Shown one piece after another: positions 12,327 through 23,468 of a DNA stretch of 64,000 nt. A program made the translations under genes and the position numbers. Position 1 is the first letter of the stretch, and the number at the start of each line of letters is the position of its first letter. The notes under the pieces are model-generated. The model saw nothing but the letters and a program-made list of their open reading frames with translations, did no database searches and was not told where the DNA came from. The stretch is from Coprinus comatus (taxonomy: Eukaryota; Basidiomycota; Agaricomycetes; Agaricales; Agaricaceae): the NCBI GenBank assembly GCA_034638255.1, contig JAWPGT010000001.1:1860001-1924000 (forward strand). The letters are read 5' to 3'.

Positions 12327-14771
12327 ATGTCGGACAAAATCGTACCCATTGCGGGCGAACAAAAGAAGCGCGTTGTAAGTCTTGTTTATTTTTTTCTGCT
12401 ATAAAACCTTTACAGAGCTGAGTTCATGGGTCACTAATCTTCCCCACCTATCTGTATCTTTAGTGTTATTTTTTTGATTCTGATATCGGCGGTTTTCACT
12501 ATGGTCCTGGACATCCGTGAGCTCAACTTGAAGTATTTCTATCGGGGTGCAAGATATTTATCCCAGTTGCTGCCTCACAGGATGAAGCCTACGCGTATTC
12601 GCATGTGTCACTCTCTCGTAATGAACTATGGACTATATGAGAAGATGGAAATATTTGTAGGCCAATCTCCCCCGTATACCTATTACTCAAACTGAATTTC
12701 CCCATCGTTCATTATAACCAAATCATTTATTTGCGAAATTTCTAGCGCGCCAAACCTGCTACGAAACGAGAGATGACACAATTTCATTCAGATGATTACG
12801 TGGACTTCCTTAGCAAAATAGTACCTTCCAACATGAATTCTTTCGTTAAGGAACAGCACAAATGTGAGTATCTCCTACACATATTCATTTGAGGCGCTCA
12901 TTCTGATACTCATCTGGTCCATCATTTAATGAAGACAATGTTGGTGATGATTGTCCTGTGTTTGATGGTCTCTTTGATTATTGTTCAATATCTGCTGGCG
13001 GCTCAATGGGTAGGTTTACTAATTCTTTCTAAAATTCCAGACTCTCAACTTCTTCAAATTTGTAGAGGGGGCTGCAAGACTCAGTCGTGACAAATGTGAT
13101 ATTGCTATTAACTGGGCTGGAGGCCTACATCATGCAAAGAAGAGCGAAGCAAGTGGATTTTGTTATGTGAATGGTAATTGGAACTCGACTTCATCTACTC
13201 ATATCTGACCTGTGTCTTCGGACAGACATCGTTCTTGGAATATTAGAACTGCTACGGTATGGACTGATACATTAACCTGTTTGGTCTCACTTAAGCCAAG
13301 CCTCACAGGTATCACAACCGCGTCCTGTACATTGATATTGATGTTCATCACGGTGACGGTGTTGAGGAAGCCTTCTACACAACAGACCGTGTTATGACGG
13401 TCAGTTTCCATAAATATGGCGAATATTTCCCTGGCACAGGAGAATTAAGAGTGAGCATATTACTTGGCTTATATGTACCAATATCTCACGCACAGGCCAG
13501 GATGTGGGTGTAATGAAAGGCAAAAATTATGCGTTGAATTTCCCCCTTCGCGATGGTATCTCAGATGACAATTATAAATCAGTTTTTGAGCCTGTGAGTT
13601 ACACTAGTGATTCCCCGGGATCATCATCGTGATAGATTGGGTTAGGTTATTCGACAAGTGATGGAATCTTATGATCCATCGGCAATTGTACTTCAATGTG
13701 GTACTGATTCTTTGTCAGGGGATAAACTTGGGTGTTTGAATCTGTCTATGCGAGGTACCAACCTCTTTTTCATTCACTCGAGTACGTAGCTTAAGTTTTT
13801 TCAATAGGGCACGCGAACTGTGTTCGATTTGTGAAGTCTTTCAATAAGCCTTTATTGCTTCTTGGTGGTGGTGGTTACACAATGCGGAATGTCAGTCGTG
13901 CGTGGGCTTATGAGACCGGACTTGCTGCAGGCTTCGAGCTTGGACCAGGTAGGGTGCACTAAGTTATACACGGCTTCTAACATTATTGACTCGTGGTTGT
14001 AGAAATCCCAGTGAATGAGTACTACGAATATTTCGGTCCCGACTACACACTGGATGTCAAGTCATCGAATGTGGATGACATGAACTCCCCTGCATACCTT
14101 GAACGAATTAAACGCATCGTAATGGAAAACCTACGGAAGATAGGTGGTCCCCCAAGTGTCCAGATGCAAGGTAAATCCTCTTCCTTCACTAGTACTCCTA
14201 AATTAGTGCTCATGAGATAATAGATCGGCCTAATATGCCAATTGACGACATGTTGGACGATCCAAATCAGGATGAGGATGAAGATGATCCTGATGACAGA
14301 CGACCTCAACGCCTTCTCGACTCGCGCATACAAGCAGATGGTGAATTTTCAGACTCGGAGGATGAAGGGGACGGTCGACGAAATCACGCGAGCCATAGAG
14401 GACGCGGACATAGTAGTGATAGCGATGCCAAACACAAATTCGGTATGGGCGTTGGAATTCTTGCGTCAAGCTCAGGCAATACACATGGTGCGGGACCTAG
14501 TAGAACTACTACTGCTGTGAGAGTTCTATCTACTTCTACACCGCATGAAGAAGGTTCGAATGAAGGGGATGATATGGATTTGGATGATACACCTTCTGTG
14601 GCAGGTAATGGAATTACAAATCCTGCTATGAATGGACAGAGTGCCACACCAGCTACATCATCACCTCTGCCACCACAACAAGAAGGAATGGGGGATGATG
14701 AACGTGATGATGATATGGTTTTGGACGATACCCCCGATAGTCACACACGTACTTCACCTTCTGCTACGTAG
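12327..14771 (+). CDS. RPD3: Class I histone deacetylase, RPD3 family
   Basis: This zinc-dependent lysine deacetylase acts on histone tails within Rpd3/Sin3-type nuclear complexes. The catalytic domain fills roughly the first 390 residues: [30 protein letters not shown], the His-His site in [20 protein letters not shown], the zinc ligands in [49 protein letters not shown], and [18 protein letters not shown] with its active-site Tyr. All expected catalytic and metal-binding residues are present. The C-terminal tail of about 180 residues is acidic, Ser-rich and probably disordered. It holds two copies of a short repeat (MDLDDTPS and MVLDDTPD). About ten short introns interrupt the gene. The residues around the first introns (DIGGFHYG) differ slightly from the usual DVGNYHYG. 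Confidence 0.94.
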
Positions 14772-15016
14772 TAGTTTTATTGTTTATATGTCTGTCATAT
14801 GTTCTCTGTATTGTTGGTTAGTGTCGGGTTTTCTGTGTTAATTCATTTATTTTTGCCACCTGTGTAAATATTTTGGGAAACGATAATGTGTATTTTTGTT
14901 TCCACGTGATGCTCATTTTAGAGACGCGACTGACTCGACGTGATGATAAATAACTCCTAACCTTGACCCTATACTACATTCTACCATTTATACACACTCA
15001 TTTGCTCTGTGCTGCA

Positions 15017-16113
15017 ATGCCTGAATCGTCTACGAGTACGCAAATACCAACAGCACCAGAACAAATTCGACAAATTGAACTAAACAGACTTAGAGGTCAA
15101 TTTGCTCTCCTCCCCATCCTCTTCAACTCGTTGAACTGAGAAAGTACTGCATTATACAGCAAAGGCTGCAAGACGGTTACAAGAATCTGAAGCTTCTTCG
15201 TCAAATTCACCAAATAGTAATAATAAACGACCTTTAGATGTTGCTAATAATGGAACGACTGCGGGATCTTGGCCTCTTAAACGTGATTCGAGACTAGGAA
15301 AATACTTTGAATATGATTTGTCAAAGATGGTTAATACTAAAGGAGGATTTTTGGTTGAAGATGGGAAAGAAATCGACGAAGATAGGATAAGGAAGGAAAA
15401 GGAAAGGGAGAGGGAGAGAGCTAGACAGGATAGAGAACCTCGTATGTATTGGTTAGTTTACTTTTTGAGTTTTGGGTATGCTAATGAAAAAAAAAATTAT
15501 ATTATAGCGATTGCACTTGACCCAGCGCAAGCTTTGAAATGTAAAGAATGCGAGTCTGTGGATATTGATTATCAGTTTTGGAAGGTGTTTAGGTGTTTGG
15601 TGTGTAAGAAATGTCAGAATGAGATACCGGAGAAGTATAGTTTGTTGACGAAGACGGAATGTAAAGAGGTATTTTGTGTTGATTTTTTCTGTGAGATGAT
15701 ACTATTTTCTGAACGTATGTTTAATCTAGGATTATCTGTTAACGGATCCAGAATTGAGAGACGAAGAAGCCATGCCACATCTGCTCAAAGCTAATCCTCA
15801 TAAATCTACGTATGCGAACATGATGTTATATCTCAGATACCAGGTCGAAGAATTTGCTTGGAAAAAATGGGGATCTCCAGAAGCTCTTGATACAGAATAT
15901 AACAAGAGAGTAGCTGAAAAGAAGAAGAAGAAAAATAAGAAATTTGAAGAGAGTTTACGAGAATTGAGGAGGAAAACTAAGGAAAGTTTATGGCAACGTC
16001 AGAAAGACGAAGAACATAAACATTCGTTTGGACCAAGCGAATCCTGTCCGAATGGGATTGTAAAGCAGATTTGTCATACTTGTGGGTTTACTCTTGAGTA
16101 TGAGGAGCTGTGA
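15017..16113 (+). CDS. RAD14: DNA excision-repair protein RAD14 (XPA homologue)
   Basis: This is the damage-verification scaffold of nucleotide excision repair. Four exons (15017-15095, 15160-15441, 15508-15668, 15730-16113) give 301 residues. Residues about 25-115 are basic and helical, with GKYFEYDLSKMVNTKGGFL, the conserved entry to the XPA core. The zinc finger is Cys132-x2-Cys135-x17-Cys153-x2-Cys156 (CKEC and CKKC). The DNA-binding core follows: [56 protein letters not shown]. The C-terminus carries HSFGPSESCPNG and a second Cys pair, CHTCGFTLEYEEL, which in yeast and human homologues contacts TFIIH. Every landmark of the family is present. Confidence 0.94.
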
Positions 16114-16431
16114 TGAGATGTACATTGCCATATGTTTAAACCTATTGGTGGGCATCTTATTTTAGCGTGGCGCTGACAGATACTCTGTCGTTGTTCTTCG
16201 GTCTCGGGTATGTGTAGTTATATTTACTTTGTGTATAGTATTAGCCTTGTGATTTCAGTGAAGCCCAATGAAATCACACTTTAGGAAGGACGAGTAGTAA
16301 TGACGAGCTAGTGCGTATGTTAGTGTACATCTGATGCTCCGGCTACGTGATTTCCCGGTAAAAACCCTATATGATCAGAGGTTCTCCAACTTGGACGGAT
16401 CACTATACTAAAACCATTTCTCAAGTCATCA
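16114..16431. other. Intergenic spacer
   Basis: About 318 bp separate RAD14 from the thioesterase gene on the same strand. No open frame or structured RNA was seen. It should hold the RAD14 3' UTR and the thioesterase promoter. Confidence 0.4.
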
Positions 16432-18268
16432 ATGTCAGACCAATCTCAAGTCGAGCAAGAACACATCTCGACCTCTCTAGAAGTGGAAAGAATCGAATTA
16501 AATTTGTTTCGCTCAAAGTCGTTGTGGTTGCCTCTACGTGCGCGCGGAGTGTTTGGAGGGTACTGTTATCTTTTGTTCATATGGTCCTTGTTGAACATAC
16601 ATTGACTTGTTTCATTATAGTCAGGTCATCAGTCAAGCTTTGGTAGCTGCTACCAACTGTGTTGATCCTCAGTTCTCTCTTCACGTAAGTCTACCTCTCC
16701 AAATACCTTGTAATAAACGCGGTGGCCTTACTTTACTACGCCCTCCTCGGGGTAGTCATTACATGTGAGTTGTTCTAACCCGGGACCCTACACCTCCTTC
16801 TAATTCTAAAACTATCACACATAAAGTGCTACTTTTTGACTAGTGGTTCACCTTCAACACCAATCGTTTACGAAGTAGAACGCGTTCGTAATGGTCGTTC
16901 TTATACTACACGTTCAGTCAAAGCAATTCAAAATGGTCGAATTATCTTTATTATGATGTGTTCTTTCCAAAAACCTGAACCTTGGCAACCTTCTCATCAA
17001 TGGCCTATGCCAAAAGTACCTTCACCGGAGGAATGTGAATTGGACGAGGTTGTTTATATGAGGAAATCTCAGAAGGAAGGGTTGCATCCAAAAGTACAGG
17101 ATGTTTATAGACTAATGGCCACTGTAAGTATACCAACCTTAAGTTTTTCTCTTCTGATTTTATTGAATGGTTGACCTATGTGAGTAGGAGAGGGGAAAGA
17201 GTCCTATCGCAGTTAAGCTTGCAAAGGAGAATGATGTTTCTCAGGAAGGGGTTGTTCGATTTATGTATTGGATGAAGGCGAAGGATATACCTAAATATGA
17301 AGCACCTTTCCAGAAGGTATGTTTTTTCCTCTCTTCTTTTCTCATATCAATAGACTAATATTGAACATTGATACAGTGTATTTTGAGCTATCTGTCTGAT
17401 TTATACTTGTATGTCACCTTCATTTCTATCGCTCACCAAATATATAGTAATCAGAACTTGTGCTATGACGTAGTATCTCCTCAGCCTCAAAAATTCTCGG
17501 ACTCAAAAGAGGAGGACAGGGCCCAGGAAGCCTTAGTATGCATGTAAGTGACTATATACATGACTCCATCCGTCATACTCATTGGTTCTCATCAATGCAG
17601 TCGACATTGGATCATACCATATGGTTCTACAAGTAAGCGTTTATTTTCATGAAACCATTACCCCATTATAATTCCCTACATATCATTCACCCTTGATTAA
17701 CCTTTTCATTCGTAGTGACGATTTCGACTGCGGGGATTGGCTTCTATACGTTGTAAGCATGTTTTTTGATTCTATTTCAATCCTTTCTCCACCGCCTCGG
17801 TGTTCGTGGGATTTTTTTAAGAATGAAACTTACTCATACTCATAACCTATTTCTTCCATTTTCACTTTTATGTGGAAAAATGAAGATGGACTCTCCAAGA
17901 ACGGGTTCCGGTCGCGGAATAATGCATGGAAGGGTGCGTTTCTTTTCTCTCCACTTCAATAATCAAATCAACAAAAAAAAGCTTACACATGCTGATCTCT
18001 CCGCTTCTCCCCCTTCTTCGCAATCCCTTTCTACATATCACAAAACCAATTCAAATTTACCGAAATCACTTTCACTCCTTGAAACCATTACTAAAAAAAA
18101 ACAATTCGTTCCTTTTTGTCACCGACGGCTCGGACAACTCGACTTTATCCGGAAATTTTACAATTACGATTACAATTTTACTCCGTACTTAAAATGATCC
18201 CCTTGGACTTGGTATGATGACTTGGTATGATTCCATGATGCATGATGTATCATCATACATCACTTCCA

Positions 18269-18299
<31 letters not shown>

Positions 18300-18486
18300 A
18301 TTGTTGCTGTTCTCCTTCTATTTTATCATCTGTTTTACTTTTTATTTTCAGATCTACACAAAGGAAGGTGTACTAGTCGCTGTTACATCTCAAGAAGGTG
18401 TAGTACGCGCAGATATTCGTGGACCTACTACTACTCCTACTCCTATTACCAATGCAAAACTCCAACAACCAACATCAAAGCTATAA
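16432..18486 (+). CDS. TES1: Peroxisomal acyl-CoA thioesterase (TesB/ACOT8 family) with SKL tail
   Basis: This double-hotdog enzyme hydrolyses acyl-CoA esters, acting beside peroxisomal beta-oxidation. Landmarks in order are LPLRARGVFGGQVISQALVA, HSLHCYFL, YEVERVRNGRSYTTRSVKA and MCSFQKPEPW in the first hotdog. Then come LDHTIWF (catalytic Asp), SGRGIMHGR and VTSQEGVVRA (catalytic Gln). The last three residues are Ser-Lys-Leu, a canonical type 1 peroxisomal targeting signal that human ACOT8 also has. A conserved Ser-Leu-His is encoded by a 9-nt micro-exon at 16756-16764. The last intron (17934-18351, 418 nt) is by far the largest in the gene and holds a TTTC microsatellite. About nine introns in all. 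Confidence 0.92.
18269..18299. repeat. TTTC microsatellite
   Basis: About seven to eight tandem TTTC units sit in the long last intron of the thioesterase gene, upstream of its acceptor. They add to the pyrimidine tract and are likely to vary in length between strains. Confidence 0.85.
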
Positions 18487-18532
18487 ATTCAAACAAACAA
18501 CACCTCGTATACAGTTTTTTTGTTAATTAAAA

Positions 18533-18562
18533 CCCGCATAGATCCGGATATATATATGCGGG
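18533..18562. other. Perfect 8-bp inverted repeat in the thioesterase 3' flank
   Basis: CCCGCATA at 18533-18540 and TATGCGGG at 18555-18562 are perfect inverted repeats around a 14-nt loop, 47 bp after the thioesterase stop codon. The transcript could form a hairpin in the 3' UTR or at the cleavage site. No function can be read from sequence, and it could be chance. Confidence 0.4.
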
Positions 18563-19387
18563 TATTTTAGAATGACCTTGTCCTATTGATAATTTGAGTC
18601 TTCTGGACTCTTATTAGAATTGTTCATTGGAGCGTGGGTTCCATGTTTTGTTTTCTTTCCTTCTTTCTTTCTTGAAACAGAATTCCCGAGCCGTGGAATG
18701 GAATTTTCATTGGGAAATTCTGATCTAAACCACGTATGAACGTCAAACTCAAACCCAATTGGAGGGTTATTTTTCATTCGTTTTTTTCATCTCTTCTTCT
18801 TAACCCATTTAATTCCAATTAAGGGTGTACTTGCTTTGTATTTGAGTAATTTAGGCGAACACAATAACATTGATAGTTTCGTGATAATTCCTGGAAGACT
18901 TTGACCAGGCACTCGACTTCATGGGGCTTGAGCGCAGATTTAAATTCTTCTCAGGGCTGTGTAGTTACGCATCAGGGGCTCGAGACAAGTAGAGAAGCCA
19001 ACGACAGAATGATTGGGAAATACAACAATAAGACTTCGGTTTGATGCTTGGTAGCAACGTGGTATTCCTTATATTGTCTTCACTCAGGTCCTAGGTGTTG
19101 TAATATATGAGATGGAGAAACATGCGGTTCACATACCAGGGTCAGTCACACGAATTAGCCATCTGTCCCCATCAGAATTTCCACCAAGGACTTGCTATAA
19201 CGGATTGTAATGCATACTGTACAAACACTGCTTATTGGCAATGGCACATGGTAGAAATTAAGACTAAGTCAGACAAGGGGGCAAAGAAGTATACATGTAG
19301 GTTGCAATCGTATGTGCGCGCGAAAGGCCGTGTATGGGGGGGGGACATCAAAATCGTGTAGAATGACTAGAGATGATGACAGGATAT
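18563..19387. other. Intergenic, convergent
   Basis: This stretch lies between the stops of the thioesterase and eS27 genes. It holds only short open frames with no recognisable product. A CTTTC-rich patch lies near 18650-18675. Confidence 0.4.
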
Positions 19388-19841
19388 CTAGTTCTTTCTA
19401 CGGAATGAGCAGCCTGGGAGGGAAATGAAATTTGGATTAGCTTGGAATGAAATGAGAAATGGAAGATATATGCATACCCTCAGTCAACCTGGCCTTACCA
19501 CCAGTGGGCTGGCACAAGACACTTGTGCAGGAAGCACAGACAACAACAGTTTGGGCGTGCGAGAAGACGGTAGTGATGGCAAAACAACCTGTAGGGTAGA
19601 TCAAAATGCGTAAGTACGACTGATAAGTAAAGCGTGGGTCACCAGGCTTGAAGGGTGAGACTGACCAGGGCACTTGACGTCCATGAAGTAGGAGTTAGGA
19701 GATTGCACAAGACGCTTGAGCTTGTGCTGCTTGTTCTCGTACTCAGCAGAGGGGTGGAGCAAATCAATAGCGAGAGTCTATGTGCAGAATTGTTACTATC
19801 ATGACGACCAGGAAACCAGGGCATGAAGGCGCGCGCACCAT
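19388..19841 (-). CDS. RPS27: 40S ribosomal protein eS27
   Basis: This small-subunit ribosomal protein has a zinc ribbon. Four coding exons (19839-19841, 19666-19777, 19478-19588, 19388-19413) join in frame to 83 residues, the normal length for eS27. The protein begins [20 protein letters not shown], then [38 protein letters not shown] and [17 protein letters not shown]. The zinc ligands are the two C-x2-C pairs (CPGC and CASC). The first coding exon is only the ATG: the donor GTGCGC begins directly after it. No single open frame covers the gene, so an ORF scan would miss it. Confidence 0.93.
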
Positions 19842-20712
19842 GGTGAAGGATTTTGGTCAACTGGTATCAACGAGTACTGTTGTTTTTTTAATGTGGCGAG
19901 CGCACGAGCGATTGGCAGCAAGTTCTGTGGATGGACGAAAACAAGGTTTGAGCGCGGGTTGGCGGAGTTTTAAAACGGTCGCTGCCGATCGCTCGCAACG
20001 ACTCATGTTTATGACTTGCAATTTTCTCAGGAAGTAAGTATGTACATATGCATATAGTAATGGCGGAATGGAGACGTAAGTTCATAACGGCAGAACATTC
20101 TGGTATAATGTGGCAGATCTAGGAAGAGGCAGCAAGATGAACATGGATAATAGAGATGAGTGTGGCAGTGACTCTTTAATAATTGTGTGATAAGATCTAC
20201 CGAGTGCTTTTTGTACTAGTTTGACGTGTGGTTGGTAAAGCCCGTAAGGAAGAAGGACAGATCAGAAGAGAAGACTGAAAAACAACAAGTACGGTGTCAG
20301 AGCGACGGTATACCAAAGGCGATCAGGGTAGTCTATTGTGTTGTCCCAGAATGGTACAAGAACAAAAAGGAGACCTTGTTCCGTTTGGCGTGGATGGGGA
20401 AGTATAAAGAGCCGTTGGGGAATTTGATTTAGCAGCCAGGTTTTCCTTCCGGTCGTCTCCTATAATCCAGCGCAGGTTAGTACTTGATTCCGCATTCTAG
20501 ACATCCGCCCTGACTTGCCTCCGCTTACGCAGCCGCGGGTTAGGCTTCTCGATCATTTCACCCCGCGCCTCTTAAAGCTGACCCAGCCTCCTTTCTCTTC
20601 GTACGCTGTTTAACGACCCTTGCTACTGTCTCAGCCTTCTGTTTGCTCCACTATCGCCGGTCGATAATCACTCGTTCTTATATATATCCCCTTCTATTCT
20701 TGTTCCATCACA
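19842..20712. other. Intergenic, divergent promoter region
   Basis: About 870 bp lie between the divergent starts of eS27 and the BTG-like gene. The part next to the BTG-like gene is rich in C and T. Open frames here are short and unconvincing. Confidence 0.45.
20678..20687 (+). promoter_or_regulatory. TATA-like element before the BTG-like gene
   Basis: TTATATATAT lies 26-35 bp upstream of the ATG at 20713 and is followed by a CT-rich stretch and CATCACAATGG. The spacing would fit a very short 5' UTR or an initiator region. Assigned by position and composition only. Confidence 0.3.
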
Positions 20713-21594
20713 ATGGCTTCCACCTCTGCAAATCTCTCCACCACCGTCGCACATGCCATCTCCTTCCTCACTCGTCCTCTCGTTGACATCCTCGCCCCCT
20801 CTCTCATCATCAAGCTCCAGATGATTCTCGAGGCAAACCTCATCCCTTATTACGCACCCACCTGGGACCTCAAGGACCCACTCCGGGGCTCTGGTCGTCG
20901 CTGCCTCACCTTGTCTCCTGCCGCTTTGCCCCCTCGTCCCATCTACACTACCTGCAAGGCAGTCAGCATGTCGTGGGTCCAATGGATTACTGCCCTCGGC
21001 GGACGTGAATTCGACTTCTTCGTAGACCCCGGTTGTGTCAGTGTCCGGTTCACTGGTGCTGGATCCGAGTCCAAACTCATCACAATCTGGGCGGATGAAC
21101 TCCCTTCCCCCGCCGTGACCTACCCCGCTGAATTTTCGTTACCAAGGAAGACATTTGCTCAGCAACTCTCGGAGGCTGACGCCGAGGAGGACGAACAACT
21201 CTTTGCAATGATTGCTCACGAGGTCGGAGCCCCTACCTGGCTCGCTCCTGTCCATGACAAGTTCCATGTCACTACTCGATCGACCTCGCCACTCTCCAGT
21301 ATCTCTCCCACCTCCCGTTGCAGCTCTCGCTCTTCCAATTCCAGCTCGGGCTTCTCCTATGAAACTTCGAGCTCCGGATTCTCTCAACCCAAGCAATCCC
21401 GCAGGGAGAGGGCAAGGCATTCACATGTCTACGTCGACACCTCCAAGACCGAGGTGACCCCTTACGATGGAGGAAAAACCACCGTCCTTACAGGCGGTGT
21501 TATGCTTGGCAGTTCTGCCAAAGCAAAGCCGACAAAGCCCCAGCAAGAGGGCTCCGTCGCAGCGTGCAACAGCTGGCGTTCTGTTCGCGTTTAG
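20713..21594 (+). CDS. BTG/Tob-like (anti-proliferative domain) protein
   Basis: A single 293-residue exon with no intron, unusual in this window. Residues about 10-125 resemble the BTG domain. Helices (VAHAISFLTRPLVDILAPS) are followed by YYAPTWDLKDPLRGSGRRCL, matching the KGSGYRC-type box A signature, and by FDFFVDPGCVSVRF, matching the LWIDPxEVSYR-type box B. In animals this domain binds the CAF1 deadenylase. The same role is plausible here but not shown. The C-terminal half is Ser-rich and disordered (SSSGFSYETSSSGFS) with a basic patch (SRRERARHSH). It is more GC-rich than its neighbours, with C-ending codons typical of highly expressed fungal genes. Confidence 0.68.
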   Translation: MASTSANLSTTVAHAISFLTRPLVDILAPSLIIKLQMILEANLIPYYAPTWDLKDPLRGSGRRCLTLSPAALPPRPIYTTCKAVSMSWVQWITALGGREFDFFVDPGCVSVRFTGAGSESKLITIWADELPSPAVTYPAEFSLPRKTFAQQLSEADAEEDEQLFAMIAHEVGAPTWLAPVHDKFHVTTRSTSPLSSISPTSRCSSRSSNSSSGFSYETSSSGFSQPKQSRRERARHSHVYVDTSKTEVTPYDGGKTTVLTGGVMLGSSAKAKPTKPQQEGSVAACNSWRSVRV

Positions 21595-23468
21595 AAAACG
21601 TTCCTCGATCATCATACTGGCATTCCATTTAATATCCGCGACGCACATGATACGATTTCGGAAGCTGTTTCAAGTTCATATGCCTCATCCACGATATTCG
21701 ACGACGATTGTGCAAGCAATCCGATGTTTCTTTCATGACGCCATAAATTTTTGTTAAACCATTTTCCGTTTATCTTCATGGACACTCTCTAAACCGCAGC
21801 AATCTCTTTTTCATATTTACAATCATAACCATAAACACTCTGTTCTCCAACTGCATTTTTAATCTCGCTGTATTTTGCACCTTCTCATTGTAGCCATCTC
21901 CATATTTCCCTCTCGACCTGTGCCCTGTTCCTTTGTATCTTCCAAACAACCCTTATATCTCAATTCTTGGTATCTATAGTAGGCTCTTTTATTATTGTTT
22001 TCGTTCCTTTGGGTATCTCAAGGTATAATCAACATCTTGGGATTCTCTCACCACTTTTTCGTTTTTCTGGTTTTGGCTTCGGTTTCGGTTTCGGCTTTTA
22101 TTACTCCCATCTGTTTTACTTCTCGATCCTCTCCTGGTACGGGGACCTGTTTCTATTAACTTCTACCACAAAAAACTCATATATTGTAACGGTCTTTTAT
22201 TTCCTTAACGATAGTTGCGATTTCGACCGCGTACTAAAATAAATTCCCATTTTCGTTTGTCTATTCAAACCTACTTAGAGTTGGAACGTGTGCCCCATTC
22301 GATTCTTTTGAGCCGGTGCGAGAGGTGTAATTAAGACTGACATCGGCAATGGCCACACTTAATGAACTTCCATTGATCCATTGATCAAAGACCTTCTGGA
22401 GTGTCTATGTATGACGCAGTGAGACCTAATGAGGCTCCATGTCAGAATGTGTTGAAAAAGTCTAGCACTTGCGACAATTTAAATTATCTCGTGTGAAAAA
22501 TGCACTTATTCTCGATTATCATTCTAGAAAATTTGTGGTAAAGGAAAAAAAGGAGGCGCAGAGATCTCATATATATATCAGAGACTGAGCAGACCGAGCT
22601 GAGGGGTTGAAAATGAAAGTGGAGAAGAAGAAGAAAAAATTACAAACCTATGCTCAACGGCGAAGAAAGAAAAAACCTTCGGTGAATTCGTTGACCTTGG
22701 GAGATGCGATCAAAAAGTGTTTAACATCAGATCTCCATACAAGAGAACACGGGGATATGTATCATGTTGTACAAGAGAAATAAACTATGTCATACATAAT
22801 GTCTGATATCTACCGTATGATTCATGAGTGAATACAACAAGGAGTTTGGTGTGAGAAGTGAGGAAAGACATGAGGATCTGAAAGTTTAGTGACGTCTAGG
22901 CATAATTATTTATCTTATCCGGATGTGAGGATCATATCATATTTTTGGAACTTGAGATCCAGGCCAAACATTTTTTTTACCTTAGTAATCCAGAACCCTA
23001 TGGACAGATCGGTTGTGTTGAGCCCATGAGCCTAGTACCCTCAGTGATTAGATGATACATTGTACGCTCCATAAGTATGCAGTTTATTCAAAAATGGCTA
23101 GTGACGGTCGGGGTTGGTCGTCAAGGTCAGTCAACTTGGAATGTAGTACCTCCGTTGGTAGTAAGGTGAAAAAAGAGAACCATTTTGTTGGTATGCATTG
23201 TTGACATGGAGGAGATCGTAATGAATACCTTTAATCCTTCAATCTTTCATTGAAATTGGATAAATACTTATTTTTATCTTCCAAGTGAATAACTCCTGTG
23301 ATATGCACAGAAGTCGCTTCGCTTCTAAGCACATATTTTGACCTTGTCAAACAGTAATCAACACAAGTGTGCTTTTTTCACCAACCGCTGGAACAGCCAT
23401 ACACTAGTTTCATTCCTATCCTTCTACCGTTGAAGTATATGGACCCATAAGAATGGATGAGGTTAAGA
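21595..23468. other. Gene-poor AT-rich intergenic region
   Basis: After the BTG-like gene there is about 1.9 kb of AT-rich sequence with no convincing gene. A short GGTTTCGG/GGTTTTGG-type repeat lies near 22060-22100, and 22613-22783 could encode a 56-residue basic peptide that I do not trust. The repeat element at 23469 closes the region. Confidence 0.45.

Noticed and set aside
22613..22783. 56-residue basic ORF (MKVEKKKKKLQTYAQRRRKK...)
   Set aside because: It lies in a low-complexity purine-rich stretch, which easily gives Lys/Glu frames, and it has no recognisable domain or partner exon.
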